From Microbulbifer hydrolyticus (GTDB lineage: Bacteria; Pseudomonadota; Gammaproteobacteria; Pseudomonadales; Cellvibrionaceae): a stretch of DNA of 64,000 nt. The DNA is taken from NCBI RefSeq assembly GCF_009931115.1, contig NZ_CP047491.1, positions 2,803,501-2,867,500 of the forward strand, in the 5' to 3' direction. This document shows, piece by piece, positions 52,806-62,816 of this stretch. The position numbers and the translations under genes are program-made. The notes below the pieces were generated by a model that worked only from the letters and a program-made list of their open reading frames with translations, was not told the origin of the DNA and ran no database searches. Position 1 is the stretch's first letter; each line of letters begins with the position of its first letter.

Positions 52806-55070
52806 TCAAAAATCGCGAGCAAACCGCAGACCGTAAGTGCGAGGACGCAAAGTGCCGTAACGGCTGAACAGGAAGGCCTCGGGGTGCACGTAGGTAACGG
52901 AATGATCGTCCGTCAGGTTTTCCACATACCCGGAGGCCACCCAGTCTCCCTTCTGCACTCCGAAATTGACGTTCACGTTGTTAAACGTATCGGTGTGGTC
53001 GTAGGTCGGGTTGGTCTGGTCCGGCTTACCCGGCACATTTGGGAACAGGCCCGGGAATGACCCTACGTGGGCGATTGTCGCGGAGGCGAATGCCGTCATG
53101 TCGGCGCCGACTTCGAAGCTGTATTTGGCGGTGGCCGAGCCCTGGAAATAAGGCGCGGCGAGCCGCTCACCTTCCACCGCACCGGAAATCGCCGCTTCTT
53201 CCGCGGTGAGGTCGGTTACGCGGGAATCGGTGTAGGCACCGTTCAGATACAGGTCGAGTCCATCCAGCGGGCTCGCGGTAATCTCGAACTCGACGCCCTG
53301 GCTGCGCGCCTGACCAATATTGGTAACGAACTGCACCGAATCCGATACGCGGTTGGCCTGCACCTGAATGTTGTCCCAGTCGATAAGGTAGGCCGCCAGA
53401 TTGGCAGTCAGCGCGCCATCCATCCAGGAACCCTTGAGGCCGAGTTCATAGTTGATCAGCTCATCGGAGGACGAGCCGAACGGGATGACAATATCGTTGG
53501 GATCCACGAGACTCGCCGCGCCGCCGCGCGCATTGACCACCGGAGTACGGAAGCCGGTTGCGACGGTGGCATATATGGTGATGCTATCCACCGGCTGGTA
53601 GGAGAAGCTCGCCTTGTAGGAGAAGCGATCGGCCTTGGCCTTTTCCCCTTTGCCGGCCGCAATCGGCGTGATCGTCACCGGGCCCGACAGGCCGAACAGT
53701 CCCATGGTCAGGTAATTGCTGGCGTAGCCGCCGTCCTCGGTAATAGTCTGCACGTCGTTGCTGCCGTAGCGGAGTCCGCCGGTGACCCAGGCTTTATCAT
53801 TCAGGTGGTAAGTGACCTCACCAAAACCCGCAAGCTCATTGGCGACGGTGTGATTGTACAGTTCCTGATAAGTGTCTCCGTCCAACCCGGTAATACCGCG
53901 CTGGGCGAAAAACTCCTCCGTGCCCTTGTAGGCAAAATCCACATCGCGCCGCTTGTAGTAGTAAAAACCGCCCACGACCCAGTCAATCGGGCCAGAAGTC
54001 TCGGATACCAGCCGCGTTTCCTGCACAAAAATCTCGTCGTAAGCATCGGCGTCGAGTCGGAATGGAAGCGCAAACCCGAAAGTATTCGCCAGGTCGACAT
54101 AAAAGGTCTGGTCGAAGTGCGAGTATGTGGATGAACTGGTCAACGTCGCCCAGTCAAACTGGTATTCGACGGTGGTATTGAAATTGTTCAGCTCGGCCAT
54201 GAATCGGTCCGGCCGCTCGGAGTTGCGCAACTCCTCCCCCAGTGCCGGGTTGACCAGCGATGAATCTTTAGGATCGCTGTTTTCGTGTGAAGCCAGCATC
54301 CGCACAGACAATTTGTCGGTGGGCTCCCACAGCAGGATCGCGCGCCCACCTACGTCTTGCAGGCTGTTGGAATTTTCGATGCCGGTGCCGAGGTTATCCA
54401 CATAGCCGTCTTCGTCGCGGTAGAACACCACTGCGCGGAAAGCGAGCTCATCTTCCACGATCGGCACGTTGACCATGGCGTTGTAACGCTGGCGCAGCGA
54501 ATCGGAGCCGCTCATGCCCATATCCACCAGCATGGAGGCTTCCACTTCGTCGAGGTCCGGGCTTTTGGTCAGAATACGCATCGCCCCTGCCAGAGAGCCG
54601 GAGCCGAACAGCGTGCCCTGGGGTCCGCGCAGGAATTCCACGCGCTCCACGTCGTAGAGGTTCGGGTCAAGAATGGTAGAGTTGCCGTTGGCAGAGATGG
54701 GCAGCTCGTCGATGTAGATCGCCACGGTGCTCTGCAGGTTCGCGTTGTAGCCGTTGGTGGCGATACCACGCGCGGTGAAATTGTTGAAGTTCTGGGTCGG
54801 GCGGTTCATGACCACGCCGGGGGTTTCATGGGCGATACCCTCGTAGCCGACGATGCCTTTTCTGGTCAGCTCGTCCTGAGAGAAGGCCGTCACACTGATC
54901 GGTACGTCCTGTAGTTTTTCTTCGCGCCGGGTGGCGGTTACCACGACCTCTTCCACTTCGATATCTTTGGTTTTACTTCCAGTCGCTGTGTCTGCCGCCT
55001 GGGCAAAGGTGATGCCGGCACTACCACTCAAAGCGGCAACACATGTTGCGGCGTATAGAACCTGTTTCAT
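52806..55070 (-). CDS. TonB-dependent outer-membrane receptor
   Basis: The 754-residue protein (start 55070 by the GAGGG ribosome site; ATG 55079 possible) has a signal peptide cleaved after TFAQA. The plug domain starts VVVTATRREEKLQDVPISVTAF and includes RGPQGTLFGSGSLAGAMRI; the 22-strand barrel ends with RTYGLRFARDF and a terminal Phe. A classical siderophore link is not apparent; the neighbours (esterases, acyl-CoA synthetase, transporter) suggest uptake of an ester or lipid-like carbon source. Confidence 0.92.
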   Translation of the reverse strand: MKQVLYAATCVAALSGSAGITFAQAADTATGSKTKDIEVEEVVVTATRREEKLQDVPISVTAFSQDELTRKGIVGYEGIAHETPGVVMNRPTQNFNNFTARGIATNGYNANLQSTVAIYIDELPISANGNSTILDPNLYDVERVEFLRGPQGTLFGSGSLAGAMRILTKSPDLDEVEASMLVDMGMSGSDSLRQRYNAMVNVPIVEDELAFRAVVFYRDEDGYVDNLGTGIENSNSLQDVGGRAILLWEPTDKLSVRMLASHENSDPKDSSLVNPALGEELRNSERPDRFMAELNNFNTTVEYQFDWATLTSSSTYSHFDQTFYVDLANTFGFALPFRLDADAYDEIFVQETRLVSETSGPIDWVVGGFYYYKRRDVDFAYKGTEEFFAQRGITGLDGDTYQELYNHTVANELAGFGEVTYHLNDKAWVTGGLRYGSNDVQTITEDGGYASNYLTMGLFGLSGPVTITPIAAGKGEKAKADRFSYKASFSYQPVDSITIYATVATGFRTPVVNARGGAASLVDPNDIVIPFGSSSDELINYELGLKGSWMDGALTANLAAYLIDWDNIQVQANRVSDSVQFVTNIGQARSQGVEFEITASPLDGLDLYLNGAYTDSRVTDLTAEEAAISGAVEGERLAAPYFQGSATAKYSFEVGADMTAFASATIAHVGSFPGLFPNVPGKPDQTNPTYDHTDTFNNVNVNFGVQKGDWVASGYVENLTDDHSVTYVHPEAFLFSRYGTLRPRTYGLRFARDF

Positions 55071-55184
55071 TGGATCCATCCCTCATCAGCTGTTGTGAAT
55101 GATTTATTTTTATTCCACGCCAACCCTGCACAACTGGAGCGTGCGCTACACATAATCACAGGAACTCTACCGGCGGTCAACGCT

Positions 55185-55204
55185 CACTCTCACGCGTGTT
55201 AATG
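55185..55204 (+). promoter_or_regulatory. 20-bp operator-like site 1
   Basis: CACTCTCACGCGTGTTAATG, palindromic around CACGCGTG, 115 bp upstream of the TonB receptor start. Sites 2 and 3 differ from it at two positions each. Confidence 0.7.
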
Positions 55205-55248
55205 AAATTTGTGCCATTTTTTGGCATTTCCATGAGATTCTCAGCCTG

Positions 55249-56919
55249 CTACTGCCCGGACAGCGAAACAGGCGACTGAGCTGGCGGTACCTGGGGTGCC
55301 GCAATACCCACCTTGAAAAACCACTGCTCACCTGCGCGCCGTCGCCGCTGCACCAGCTCTTCCTGCATTTCGAACATTCCGGAAACCGGATCGCTGGATG
55401 CCACCGGCCGCTCGGCAAAGTGCATATAAGACTGCCCCTTGGAATAAGGCCGCCACTCTGGCAACCCTTGACCACCCGGCACACCGGATCGCGCGAAACT
55501 TACCCAGTAGTCGAGCATTGCTTCAGAAAGCGCCCGGTCCGCCGCGCCTTCCGGCCGCGGCCAGTTCGCTGGCAGCGATGCGCCCGGTCCTATCTGCCCA
55601 AATACATAAGGCAGATCACTGGCGTGGAAGGCACAAAGATCCCGCGCTGCAGTCTCTGCATCGCAATGATCAAAGAGATAGAGATAGGCGGGCTGGCCCG
55701 CCGCGGCCTGCAGTCGCACCATGCGCTCGGTGGCCCAGCCGTACACAGCATCGCGCAGGGCGGCGAGCATACTGCCGCGGATGTCCGAAGCCGGATACAA
55801 CCTCAGGAAGGCCGGCGCCAGATCACCGTAGCGTTTGCGAATCTCCGCCGTATAAACGTCCGCGGACGACGGCGGCTTAGGTAGCAGCAGTAACTGTGTC
55901 TTTACTTCCCCGCTATTGAATCCGGCAAGCAGAGGCACCTGCGCCTGCCGCCGGGCATCGAATATGTCGATGATTTGCGCGGGAAGTACACGCCCGTCCA
56001 CCGTGCCCTGGGGCCGGAAATGCTGACCGGTGGCGGCACGCTGCAACGCATCGACATCCAGCGCCCGCAGTGCCTCGAGGTCCGCCGCACCCGCAGCACG
56101 AGCGATGCCGGCACCAATCTGTTCCGCAGAGGGCATGCCGTATACGGACTGCTGCAATTCTGGAAAGGCACGCGCATTGGGGCTTTGCGCAATGGCCCGG
56201 TGAAAGAGTCCGCGTGCCAACGGACTCGTAAGCAAATAACTCACGCTGAGCGCGCCGGCAGACTCTCCCATAATGGTGACATTGCCCGGATCCCCACCAA
56301 AAGCGGCGACATTGTCACGCACCCATTCAAGCGCTTGTATCTGGTCAAGCAGACCGTAATTGCCCGAGATACCATCCCCGGATTCCGCGCTGAGTGCCGG
56401 ATGTGCAAGCCAGCCCAGTGCACCCAGGCGGTAATTCAACGATACAAATACGACACCTCGCCTGGCGAAATTACCGCCGTCGTATAACGGGCTGGCACTG
56501 CTGCCGATACCCAAACCACCACCGTGAATCCACACAATCACCGGTGCACGGTGGGACGAAGGCGGCGCCCAAATATTGAGGGTCAGGCAGTCCTCGCTCT
56601 TTGAGGGTGGCTCATCCGCGTAGAAATAATCTTTTGGCAAAGACGGCTGCATGCAGCCCGGCCCGAACACTGCAGCATCGCGTACTCCCGGCCAGGTCAC
56701 GGGAGCCCCGGGAGCTTTCCAGCGGCGCTCACCCACTGGCGGCGCAGCGTAAGGGATCCCTTTAAACACTCGCAGGCCCCGATCAACAACTCCGCGCAAC
56801 TTTCCCTGTACCACCGCTACTACCGGACGCTCCGGTTCGGCGACAAGGTCCGCACAGAAAAGGCCGAAAATACTGGTAATCACGCACTGACAAATCAAAC
56901 CACGAAATTTGGCACTCAT
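55249..56919 (-). CDS. exported type-B carboxylesterase 2
   Basis: The product has 556 residues from ATG 56919 (MSAKFRGLICQC; an ATG at 56961 is alternative) with a signal peptide ending near ADLVAEP. The motifs are FKGIPYAAPPVGERRW, EDCLTLNIWAP, IWVHGGGLGIGSS-like oxyanion loop and GESAGALSV. It is a paralogue of esterase 1 with the same layout. It lies upstream of the TonB gene and diverges from the M28-like gene across a shared operator-like site. Confidence 0.9.
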   Translation of the reverse strand: MSAKFRGLICQCVITSIFGLFCADLVAEPERPVVAVVQGKLRGVVDRGLRVFKGIPYAAPPVGERRWKAPGAPVTWPGVRDAAVFGPGCMQPSLPKDYFYADEPPSKSEDCLTLNIWAPPSSHRAPVIVWIHGGGLGIGSSASPLYDGGNFARRGVVFVSLNYRLGALGWLAHPALSAESGDGISGNYGLLDQIQALEWVRDNVAAFGGDPGNVTIMGESAGALSVSYLLTSPLARGLFHRAIAQSPNARAFPELQQSVYGMPSAEQIGAGIARAAGAADLEALRALDVDALQRAATGQHFRPQGTVDGRVLPAQIIDIFDARRQAQVPLLAGFNSGEVKTQLLLLPKPPSSADVYTAEIRKRYGDLAPAFLRLYPASDIRGSMLAALRDAVYGWATERMVRLQAAAGQPAYLYLFDHCDAETAARDLCAFHASDLPYVFGQIGPGASLPANWPRPEGAADRALSEAMLDYWVSFARSGVPGGQGLPEWRPYSKGQSYMHFAERPVASSDPVSGMFEMQEELVQRRRRAGEQWFFKVGIAAPQVPPAQSPVSLSGQ

Positions 56920-56979
56920 TGGAACCCTACTCTCCGTTATTGGCCGATGTGCACTTGGCACCCCTCCCGCACAAATTTA

Positions 56980-56999
56980 CACTCACACGCGAGTTAATG
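56980..56999 (+). promoter_or_regulatory. 20-bp operator-like site 2
   Basis: CACTCACACGCGAGTTAATG, 61 bp before esterase 2 and 112 bp before the divergent M28-like gene. Confidence 0.7.
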
Positions 57000-57110
57000 A
57001 CAATTGACACACGCTCCGCGGCAGCTCTCAGTCGGCAACCGGGCGCACGGTGTTTCAAAAGTCACCCGAACATCAAAACCAAAAACAACCGAATCCGAGG
57101 AGACTGACCC

Positions 57111-58409
57111 GTGCTGAAAACTACCCGACGTGCATTCTTGGCCAGCACCGCACTGCTCCCACTGGCACGCGCTGCCGGTGCAAGCGACACCATGACGACA
57201 ACCCAATCAATCGCCGCTGACCTGGGCCGCTATATCGGCTTCGGCTCCAAGCAGGCCGGCGGTTCCGGTGATAATGCTTGCGGCGAATGGTTGGCTGCGG
57301 AATTGCAAGGAGCCGGCTTTTCCATTGAACGGCAAACGTTTACCGCGCCCTACTTCGAAGCCCGCCACACGGACATTGTCAGCGGTGACGCACGCGCAGA
57401 TGTCTGGCCCCAACCGGTGGTTATCCCGACACCGACGAACGGTATCCACGGGAATCTGATCCGCGTAGGCGCCCAAGGCCAATCCGCACTGCCAGTCGCC
57501 GACGCCATTGCGCTCATCGACCTACCCTACGGGCGCTGGTCCTCAGCCCTTGCCAGCGCGATCCGAGCACCGATTGAAAATGCCTTCGCCGCTGGTGCCC
57601 GCGCCGCCGTCGTGGTTACCAACGGCCCGACCGGCAAAGTAATTGCCCTCAATACCGATGGCAGGAAACCTATGTTCGCAGGCCCGGTCGCGCTGCTGGC
57701 ACCGGAGGATGCCGCGCCTTTTTTTGCCGCGGCGCAGCGGGGAGAAAAAGCCACACTCCGCCTGAGCGGAGAAAGCGGTCGTCGCCCGGCGTTTAATTTT
57801 GTCGGACGCATCGACCGCAACCGGTCGCGCTGGCTCGTGGTGTCCACGCCCCGCTCGGGCTGGTTCACCTGTGCCGGCGAGCGCGGCCCCGGTATCGCCG
57901 CCTGGCTGCAATTAGCGCGCTGGGCCAGCCGCAGCATCACCGACTACAACCTGGCATTTATCTGCAACAGCGGACACGAATACGAATATCTGGGCGCGGA
58001 AGAATCGCTCAAGGCAGTAGCGCCACGGCCGGAAGAAACAGCGTTCTGGCTGCATCTCGGTGCCAATATGGCAGCGCGGGACTGGCACGGCATCACGGGA
58101 AAACTAGCGCCGTTGCCCGGGGCCGATTCCCAACGCTATCTTGTCGTCAGCCCATCATTGCTACCCGCTGCCCGGCGGATTTTTTCCGGGCTCAGCGGAC
58201 TCGAGGCACCCTATTCCAGTAAAGAGTTATCGGCGGGCGAGCTGACTGGAATCATCAAGGCTGGCTACCCCTCCGTTGCCGGAGTCTTCGGGCTGCACCG
58301 GTTCCACCATGTCATCGATGATGATGCCCGCTGTGTCAGCACCGAATCGGTGGCTGCAGCGGCTACTGCCTTTCAGCGCCTGCTCGCACAGGTTACCCGC
58401 ACCGCTTAG
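57111..58409 (+). CDS. Tat-exported M28-like protein with altered metal site
   Basis: The 432-residue protein starts at GTG 57111 (GAGGAG 8 bp upstream) with a twin-arginine signal TTRRAFLAST. The layout resembles M28 peptidases: an insert domain of PA type (AGARAAVVVTNGPTG) and the catalytic region. At the first metal motif, where M28 enzymes have HxD and DNASG, it reads STPRSGW and GERGPG; the following EE region reads SGHEYEYLGAEE. The usual ligands are therefore partly missing, so it may be inactive or use another chemistry. It is divergent from esterase 2 and convergent with the MFS gene. Confidence 0.7.
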   Translation: MLKTTRRAFLASTALLPLARAAGASDTMTTTQSIAADLGRYIGFGSKQAGGSGDNACGEWLAAELQGAGFSIERQTFTAPYFEARHTDIVSGDARADVWPQPVVIPTPTNGIHGNLIRVGAQGQSALPVADAIALIDLPYGRWSSALASAIRAPIENAFAAGARAAVVVTNGPTGKVIALNTDGRKPMFAGPVALLAPEDAAPFFAAAQRGEKATLRLSGESGRRPAFNFVGRIDRNRSRWLVVSTPRSGWFTCAGERGPGIAAWLQLARWASRSITDYNLAFICNSGHEYEYLGAEESLKAVAPRPEETAFWLHLGANMAARDWHGITGKLAPLPGADSQRYLVVSPSLLPAARRIFSGLSGLEAPYSSKELSAGELTGIIKAGYPSVAGVFGLHRFHHVIDDDARCVSTESVAAAATAFQRLLAQVTRTA

Positions 58410-58426
58410 GCAGTGCGGGCTTTACC

Positions 58427-60139
58427 CTACGCGTGGATATTGCGACGGAAGGTTTCCGGCAAAAACAGCGCGCCAACCACACAGGTCATGCCCGCGATTA
58501 CGACCGGATACCAGAGACCAAAGAAAATATCCCCAGTCGCCGCCACCATGGCAAAGGCGGCGCTGGGAAGGAAGCCACCAAACCAACCATTACCAATGTG
58601 ATAAGGCAGCGACATGGCGGTGTAACGGATACGCGCTGGAAATAATTCCACCAGCATTGCGGCGAGCGGTGCATAGGGCGCTGTCGCAACCAGCATCAAC
58701 CCGAAAAGTATCATCACAACGAGCGGTTTATTGATCTGCTCCGGATCCGCCTCAAGCGGATATCCCGCGTCATCCAGGCCAGCCTTTACTTCCGCCGCAA
58801 ACGCGGCAATGGCGACCTGCTTTTCCTCCGCCGGCAAAGTCACTGGATCGGGAGCGACAATTACTTTGTCTCCGATATGCACCTCGGCAACCTTGCCCGC
58901 CGGAGCCGATTCGTTGCTGTAGTTGATCCCCCCTTTGGCGAGATAAGCCTTGGCAATATCGCAGCTTGAAGAATCAAATGTATTCTTGCCGACCGGATCG
59001 AATTGCAGTGAACACTCACCGCCATTAGCGACCACCGTTACCGGTGCCCTCTCTACGGCCGCCGCCAGTGCCGGGTTGGCAGCGTAGGTCAGCGCCTTGA
59101 ATGCGGGGAAATAAATAACGGCAGCCACCAGACACGCAGTGACAATAATCGGCTTGCGGCCAATGCGATCACTGAGCCAGGCGAAAATCACAAAAAAGGG
59201 CGTTCCGAGAATTAGCCCGATCAATATCATCGTATTCGCGGTCGCCGGATCTACCTTAAGTATTTTCTCCAGGTAGAACATCGTATAAAACTGCGCGGTA
59301 TAGCCAATCACCGCCTGCCCCGCAACGGCGCCAAACAGGGCGATCAGACCGAATTTGATATTGTTCCACTGCCCGAACGCCTCCTTGATCGGAGCTTTCG
59401 AGGTCGCGCCTTCCTCCTTCATTCGCTGGAACACTGGGCTTTCTTCCAGCTGTATACGAATCCACAGGGAAATCGCCAGTAACACAATAGAGAGCAGGAA
59501 AGGTACCCGCCAACCCCAATCAGCAAACGCCTCTTCACCAATCAGCGCTCGCAGACCGATAACCAGTAAGAGCGCAAGTATCAGTCCGAGCGTGGCCGTT
59601 GTCTGGATAAAGCTGGTAAAGAAGCCGCGCCTGTTATGCGGTGCGTGCTCGGCCACATAGGTAGCCGCACCACCATATTCCCCACCGACGGCCAACCCCT
59701 GCAGTAGTCGCAGCGCTACCAGGATTATGGGCGCCGCCACGCCAATAGAGGCATAACTGGGCAGCAACCCCACCGCAAACGTTGAAAACCCCATAAGGCC
59801 CATGGTGACGAGGAAGGTATATTTTCGTCCGATAATGTCGCCGAACCGCCCGAATACGAGCGAGCCGAAAGGCCGCACCGCAAAGCCTGCAGCAAATGCC
59901 GCAAGCGCAAGAATAAATGCAGTAGTTTCGTTAACGCCCGAGAAAAACTGACTGGATATATAGGTGGCCAAGAGCCCGTAAAGATAGAAATCGAACCATT
60001 CGAACATGGTCCCCAGGGATGCAGCTGTTACTACCAGCTTTTCTTTTTTTTTGGCCGTGAGATGCTTGGAAACAATTTCCTCGCCAACAGCCCCGGTTAC
60101 CGCGCGCTTGTCACCGCGCGCTATTACGCCTTCAGACAT
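58427..60139 (-). CDS. MFS transporter, metabolite:H+ symporter type
   Basis: The 570-residue protein has 12 predicted helices in the MHS/ProP-like pattern, with loop motifs RFGDIIGRKYTF and SDRIGRKP. Between helices 8 and 9 there is an unusual ~130-residue soluble insertion (about 355-480) with two Cys (GGECSL, SSCDIAK), probably periplasmic. It should carry the product of the local pathway across the inner membrane. Operator-like site 3 lies 59 bp upstream. Confidence 0.9.
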   Translation of the reverse strand: MSEGVIARGDKRAVTGAVGEEIVSKHLTAKKKEKLVVTAASLGTMFEWFDFYLYGLLATYISSQFFSGVNETTAFILALAAFAAGFAVRPFGSLVFGRFGDIIGRKYTFLVTMGLMGFSTFAVGLLPSYASIGVAAPIILVALRLLQGLAVGGEYGGAATYVAEHAPHNRRGFFTSFIQTTATLGLILALLLVIGLRALIGEEAFADWGWRVPFLLSIVLLAISLWIRIQLEESPVFQRMKEEGATSKAPIKEAFGQWNNIKFGLIALFGAVAGQAVIGYTAQFYTMFYLEKILKVDPATANTMILIGLILGTPFFVIFAWLSDRIGRKPIIVTACLVAAVIYFPAFKALTYAANPALAAAVERAPVTVVANGGECSLQFDPVGKNTFDSSSCDIAKAYLAKGGINYSNESAPAGKVAEVHIGDKVIVAPDPVTLPAEEKQVAIAAFAAEVKAGLDDAGYPLEADPEQINKPLVVMILFGLMLVATAPYAPLAAMLVELFPARIRYTAMSLPYHIGNGWFGGFLPSAAFAMVAATGDIFFGLWYPVVIAGMTCVVGALFLPETFRRNIHA

Positions 60140-60197
60140 CGCTCAGCCTCACTTTCTCTCATTATTGTTTTATCTAGAGACTATCAGAAGAAAATTT

Positions 60198-60217
60198 CAC
60201 TCTCAAGCGTGTGAATG
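60198..60217 (+). promoter_or_regulatory. 20-bp operator-like site 3
   Basis: CACTCTCAAGCGTGTGAATG, 59 bp before the MFS gene start, same orientation as sites 1 and 2. Confidence 0.7.
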
Positions 60218-60387
60218 TTTTTACCCCTATCAATTGGCGCCATTTTTGTGGTGCACACCGCAGCCCATCACAACATAAAGAAATACGCGCCATTCGCTAC
60301 CGTTATACAACAACCAGACTCATGCCAGGCTTAATACAACGCCCGTCGCCTCAGACAGCCGAAACGTCACCCGCGGGCAATGATGCC

Positions 60388-62208
60388 CTATTCACGGCCC
60401 TCCCCAACCACCGCCTCCGGCGCAATCAGGCTGACTATCTGCCAATCTGCCTGAAGTTCAAATTCGTGAGAAATCGTATTGATGTGGACTCTTCCCTGCG
60501 GATCTAGCGCGTAGAGTTGCGTGGCTCGGTTACCGTAGGTTTCCCGGTAGTCCTCGATGGTAAAGGCCTCCGTCAGGCGTGTGGTCTTGATGGTGGCTCC
60601 CTTCGCGACCAGGCTGGCGAGGCGACTGTAGGTTGCGCTCTCGGAAAACAGCTCCAGTTTTTTTGCGTACTCTTCCGATACCTTGTGACTGGCGCGCCCC
60701 TCTTGAGTACCGTGACTCAACCCCAGTACCGCCCCCTCTCCGAGGATGTGCTCAAAATGATAAGTCACCAGCGGGTTTAACTGTTTGTAGGGCGACAGCA
60801 CCAGCACCTTGCCCACCGTGGAAATGTCCATGGTCAAGCTCGCATGTTCTGAGATAGGGTTGCCATAGTAGGTGGGAATATTGTCCATCCGCGCCTCACG
60901 TATGGTATCCCAGTTGGTATCTGCAATTCGGACGGGAACGTCCTTCTCCATCAGATCTTTTGCCAGCATGCGCGCAAACTTGCCGCCACCGAAGAGCAGG
61001 TAACCATTCGGATAAGGAGCACGCACGCCCAGCAACTTGGCAATGGGCTTGGAGGTGAGGCTCTGCAGCACCACGGTGGCGATGATCACCAGGAATACCA
61101 TCGGCACCAGCAGTTCGGACTTGGGCAAGCCAAATGAATCCAGTTTCAGGGCAAACAGCGCGGAAACGGCCGCGGCAACGATACCCCGTGGCGCGATCCA
61201 GCTCAGCATCGCCAGCTCGCGCCAGCTGAGACCGGACCCCGGAGATGACAGGAACACGGATAACGGCCGCGCGACAAAAATGATCGCTGCCAATACCACC
61301 AGTGCGCCCCAGCCCAGCTGGGCTAGCGTGAAAAACTCCACCCGTGCCGCGAGAAGGATGAACAACGCCGAGATCAGCAGTACGCTGAGGGTTTCCTTGA
61401 ACTCGAGAATGTCATCGACGTCCAGGTCTTTCATGTTGGCCATCCAGATCCCCATGACGGTTACCGTGAGGAGGCCGGATTCATGGGTCATCAGGTTGGA
61501 AGCGGCGTAGGCCCCCAGCATCAGGGTAAGCACTGCGGTATTGCGCAGGTAGTGCGGCACCCAGTTGTGCCTGAGCAACGAGCCGACGAAATACCCCATC
61601 AAAGACCCGATGCCAAAACCGATGGCGATCACCTTGAGAAAGGTAAGGAACGTGTGCTCCAGCGCGCCGTGTGATGCGACCACAAACTCATACACGAGCA
61701 CCGCGAGCAGCGCACCGATGGGGTCGATCACGATGCCTTCCCATCGCAGGATGTTGGAAATACGCGAGTTAGGACGAACCGAACGCAACATGGGCACGAT
61801 CACCGTCGGCCCGGTAACCGTGACAATGGCACCGAAAAGCGCAGCCAGCTGCATCGGCATCCCGAGGACATAGTGCGCGGCGGGGGTGGCAACGAGGAAG
61901 GTCACCAGGGCACCCAGCGTACACAGATTGCGCACCATGGTGCCGTGGCCAGCAAGGTCGGAAAATTTAAGCGTCAGCGCACCTTCAAACAGGATAATCG
62001 CGACAGCCAGCGATACGAGCGGAAAAAGCAGGTCGCCAAATAATGCATCCGGGTCCAGTACACCGGTAAGCGGACCCAGCGCCAGACCGGCCAGCAGCAA
62101 CGGCAGGATCGCCGGCAGCTTGAGCATAAAGGCGAGATACTGGCACGCAATCGAGACGATGCCCACCATCACTAACAGGGCCATTGGGTCCGAGAGGATT
62201 TGTTGCAT
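60388..62208 (-). CDS. CPA1-type Na+/H+ antiporter with RCK domain
   Basis: The 606-residue protein has about 12 membrane helices with the exchanger motifs VTVTGPTVIVPML, WEGIVIDPIGALLAV and WIAPRGIVAAAVSALFAL. After residue ~400 a cytoplasmic Rossmann-like RCK/TrkA-N domain starts (NGYLLFGGGKFARMLAKDL), which would bind a nucleotide or ion and gate the exchanger. It exchanges cations for protons in the inner membrane, useful for a marine host. Confidence 0.9.
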   Translation of the reverse strand: MQQILSDPMALLVMVGIVSIACQYLAFMLKLPAILPLLLAGLALGPLTGVLDPDALFGDLLFPLVSLAVAIILFEGALTLKFSDLAGHGTMVRNLCTLGALVTFLVATPAAHYVLGMPMQLAALFGAIVTVTGPTVIVPMLRSVRPNSRISNILRWEGIVIDPIGALLAVLVYEFVVASHGALEHTFLTFLKVIAIGFGIGSLMGYFVGSLLRHNWVPHYLRNTAVLTLMLGAYAASNLMTHESGLLTVTVMGIWMANMKDLDVDDILEFKETLSVLLISALFILLAARVEFFTLAQLGWGALVVLAAIIFVARPLSVFLSSPGSGLSWRELAMLSWIAPRGIVAAAVSALFALKLDSFGLPKSELLVPMVFLVIIATVVLQSLTSKPIAKLLGVRAPYPNGYLLFGGGKFARMLAKDLMEKDVPVRIADTNWDTIREARMDNIPTYYGNPISEHASLTMDISTVGKVLVLSPYKQLNPLVTYHFEHILGEGAVLGLSHGTQEGRASHKVSEEYAKKLELFSESATYSRLASLVAKGATIKTTRLTEAFTIEDYRETYGNRATQLYALDPQGRVHINTISHEFELQADWQIVSLIAPEAVVGEGRE

Positions 62209-62393
62209 AGTATTGATAGCCGATTGCAGAGCGGGTTCAGGAATTAAGTTATCAGTTTGGCCCCCAGAGTTTATATCTACTCCAGCGGAGGCCTACGTAT
62301 TGTTTTGCCCACGGATTGGGACTAGCGTAACCTTGCCGTACTAACTTTGATGCCAATTGATGCCAAACATCAACCATAGCGAGCACCCAAGCC

Positions 62394-62780
62394 ATGAGCA
62401 ATGAAGACCTGAACGCAATCCTCGAACTGGATTGCGAAGCCCGCTACGAATACTTCATGGATGTGGTCGGCGAGGAGCGCGAAGTCTGGATTCTCATCAA
62501 TAGCGATGAACACTTCCTGAAACTGCACTCCGAAGATCAGGGCGGCTTTGAGTACCTGCCACTGTGGCCCAGCATTGAGTTTGCCGAAGCCTATGCCGGC
62601 GACGATAGTGACCTGCAACCCAAAAGCGTCCCCCTGCCCCAGTTCCTGAACCGGTGGCTTCCGGGCTTGAAAAAAGATGGCATTGAAGTCGGCGTGTTTC
62701 CTGGCGCAGATGACAGCGTATGGGTTATGGAGCCCAGCGACCTGGAGCAAGACCTGCGGGACGAACTCGACAAGTTCTAG
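62394..62780 (+). CDS. DUF2750 protein
   Basis: The 128-residue acidic cytoplasmic protein matches the DUF2750 pattern: ARYEYFMDVVGEEREVWIL, FEYLPLWPSIEFAEAY and FLNRWLPGLKKDGIEVGVFP. The function is unknown. It precedes the small membrane protein by 36 bp, so the two may be cotranscribed. Confidence 0.85.
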   Translation: MSNEDLNAILELDCEARYEYFMDVVGEEREVWILINSDEHFLKLHSEDQGGFEYLPLWPSIEFAEAYAGDDSDLQPKSVPLPQFLNRWLPGLKKDGIEVGVFPGADDSVWVMEPSDLEQDLRDELDKF

Positions 62781-62816
62781 GCTTGTAGGTACTCAACCTA
62801 TGCAAGGAGTGCATAA

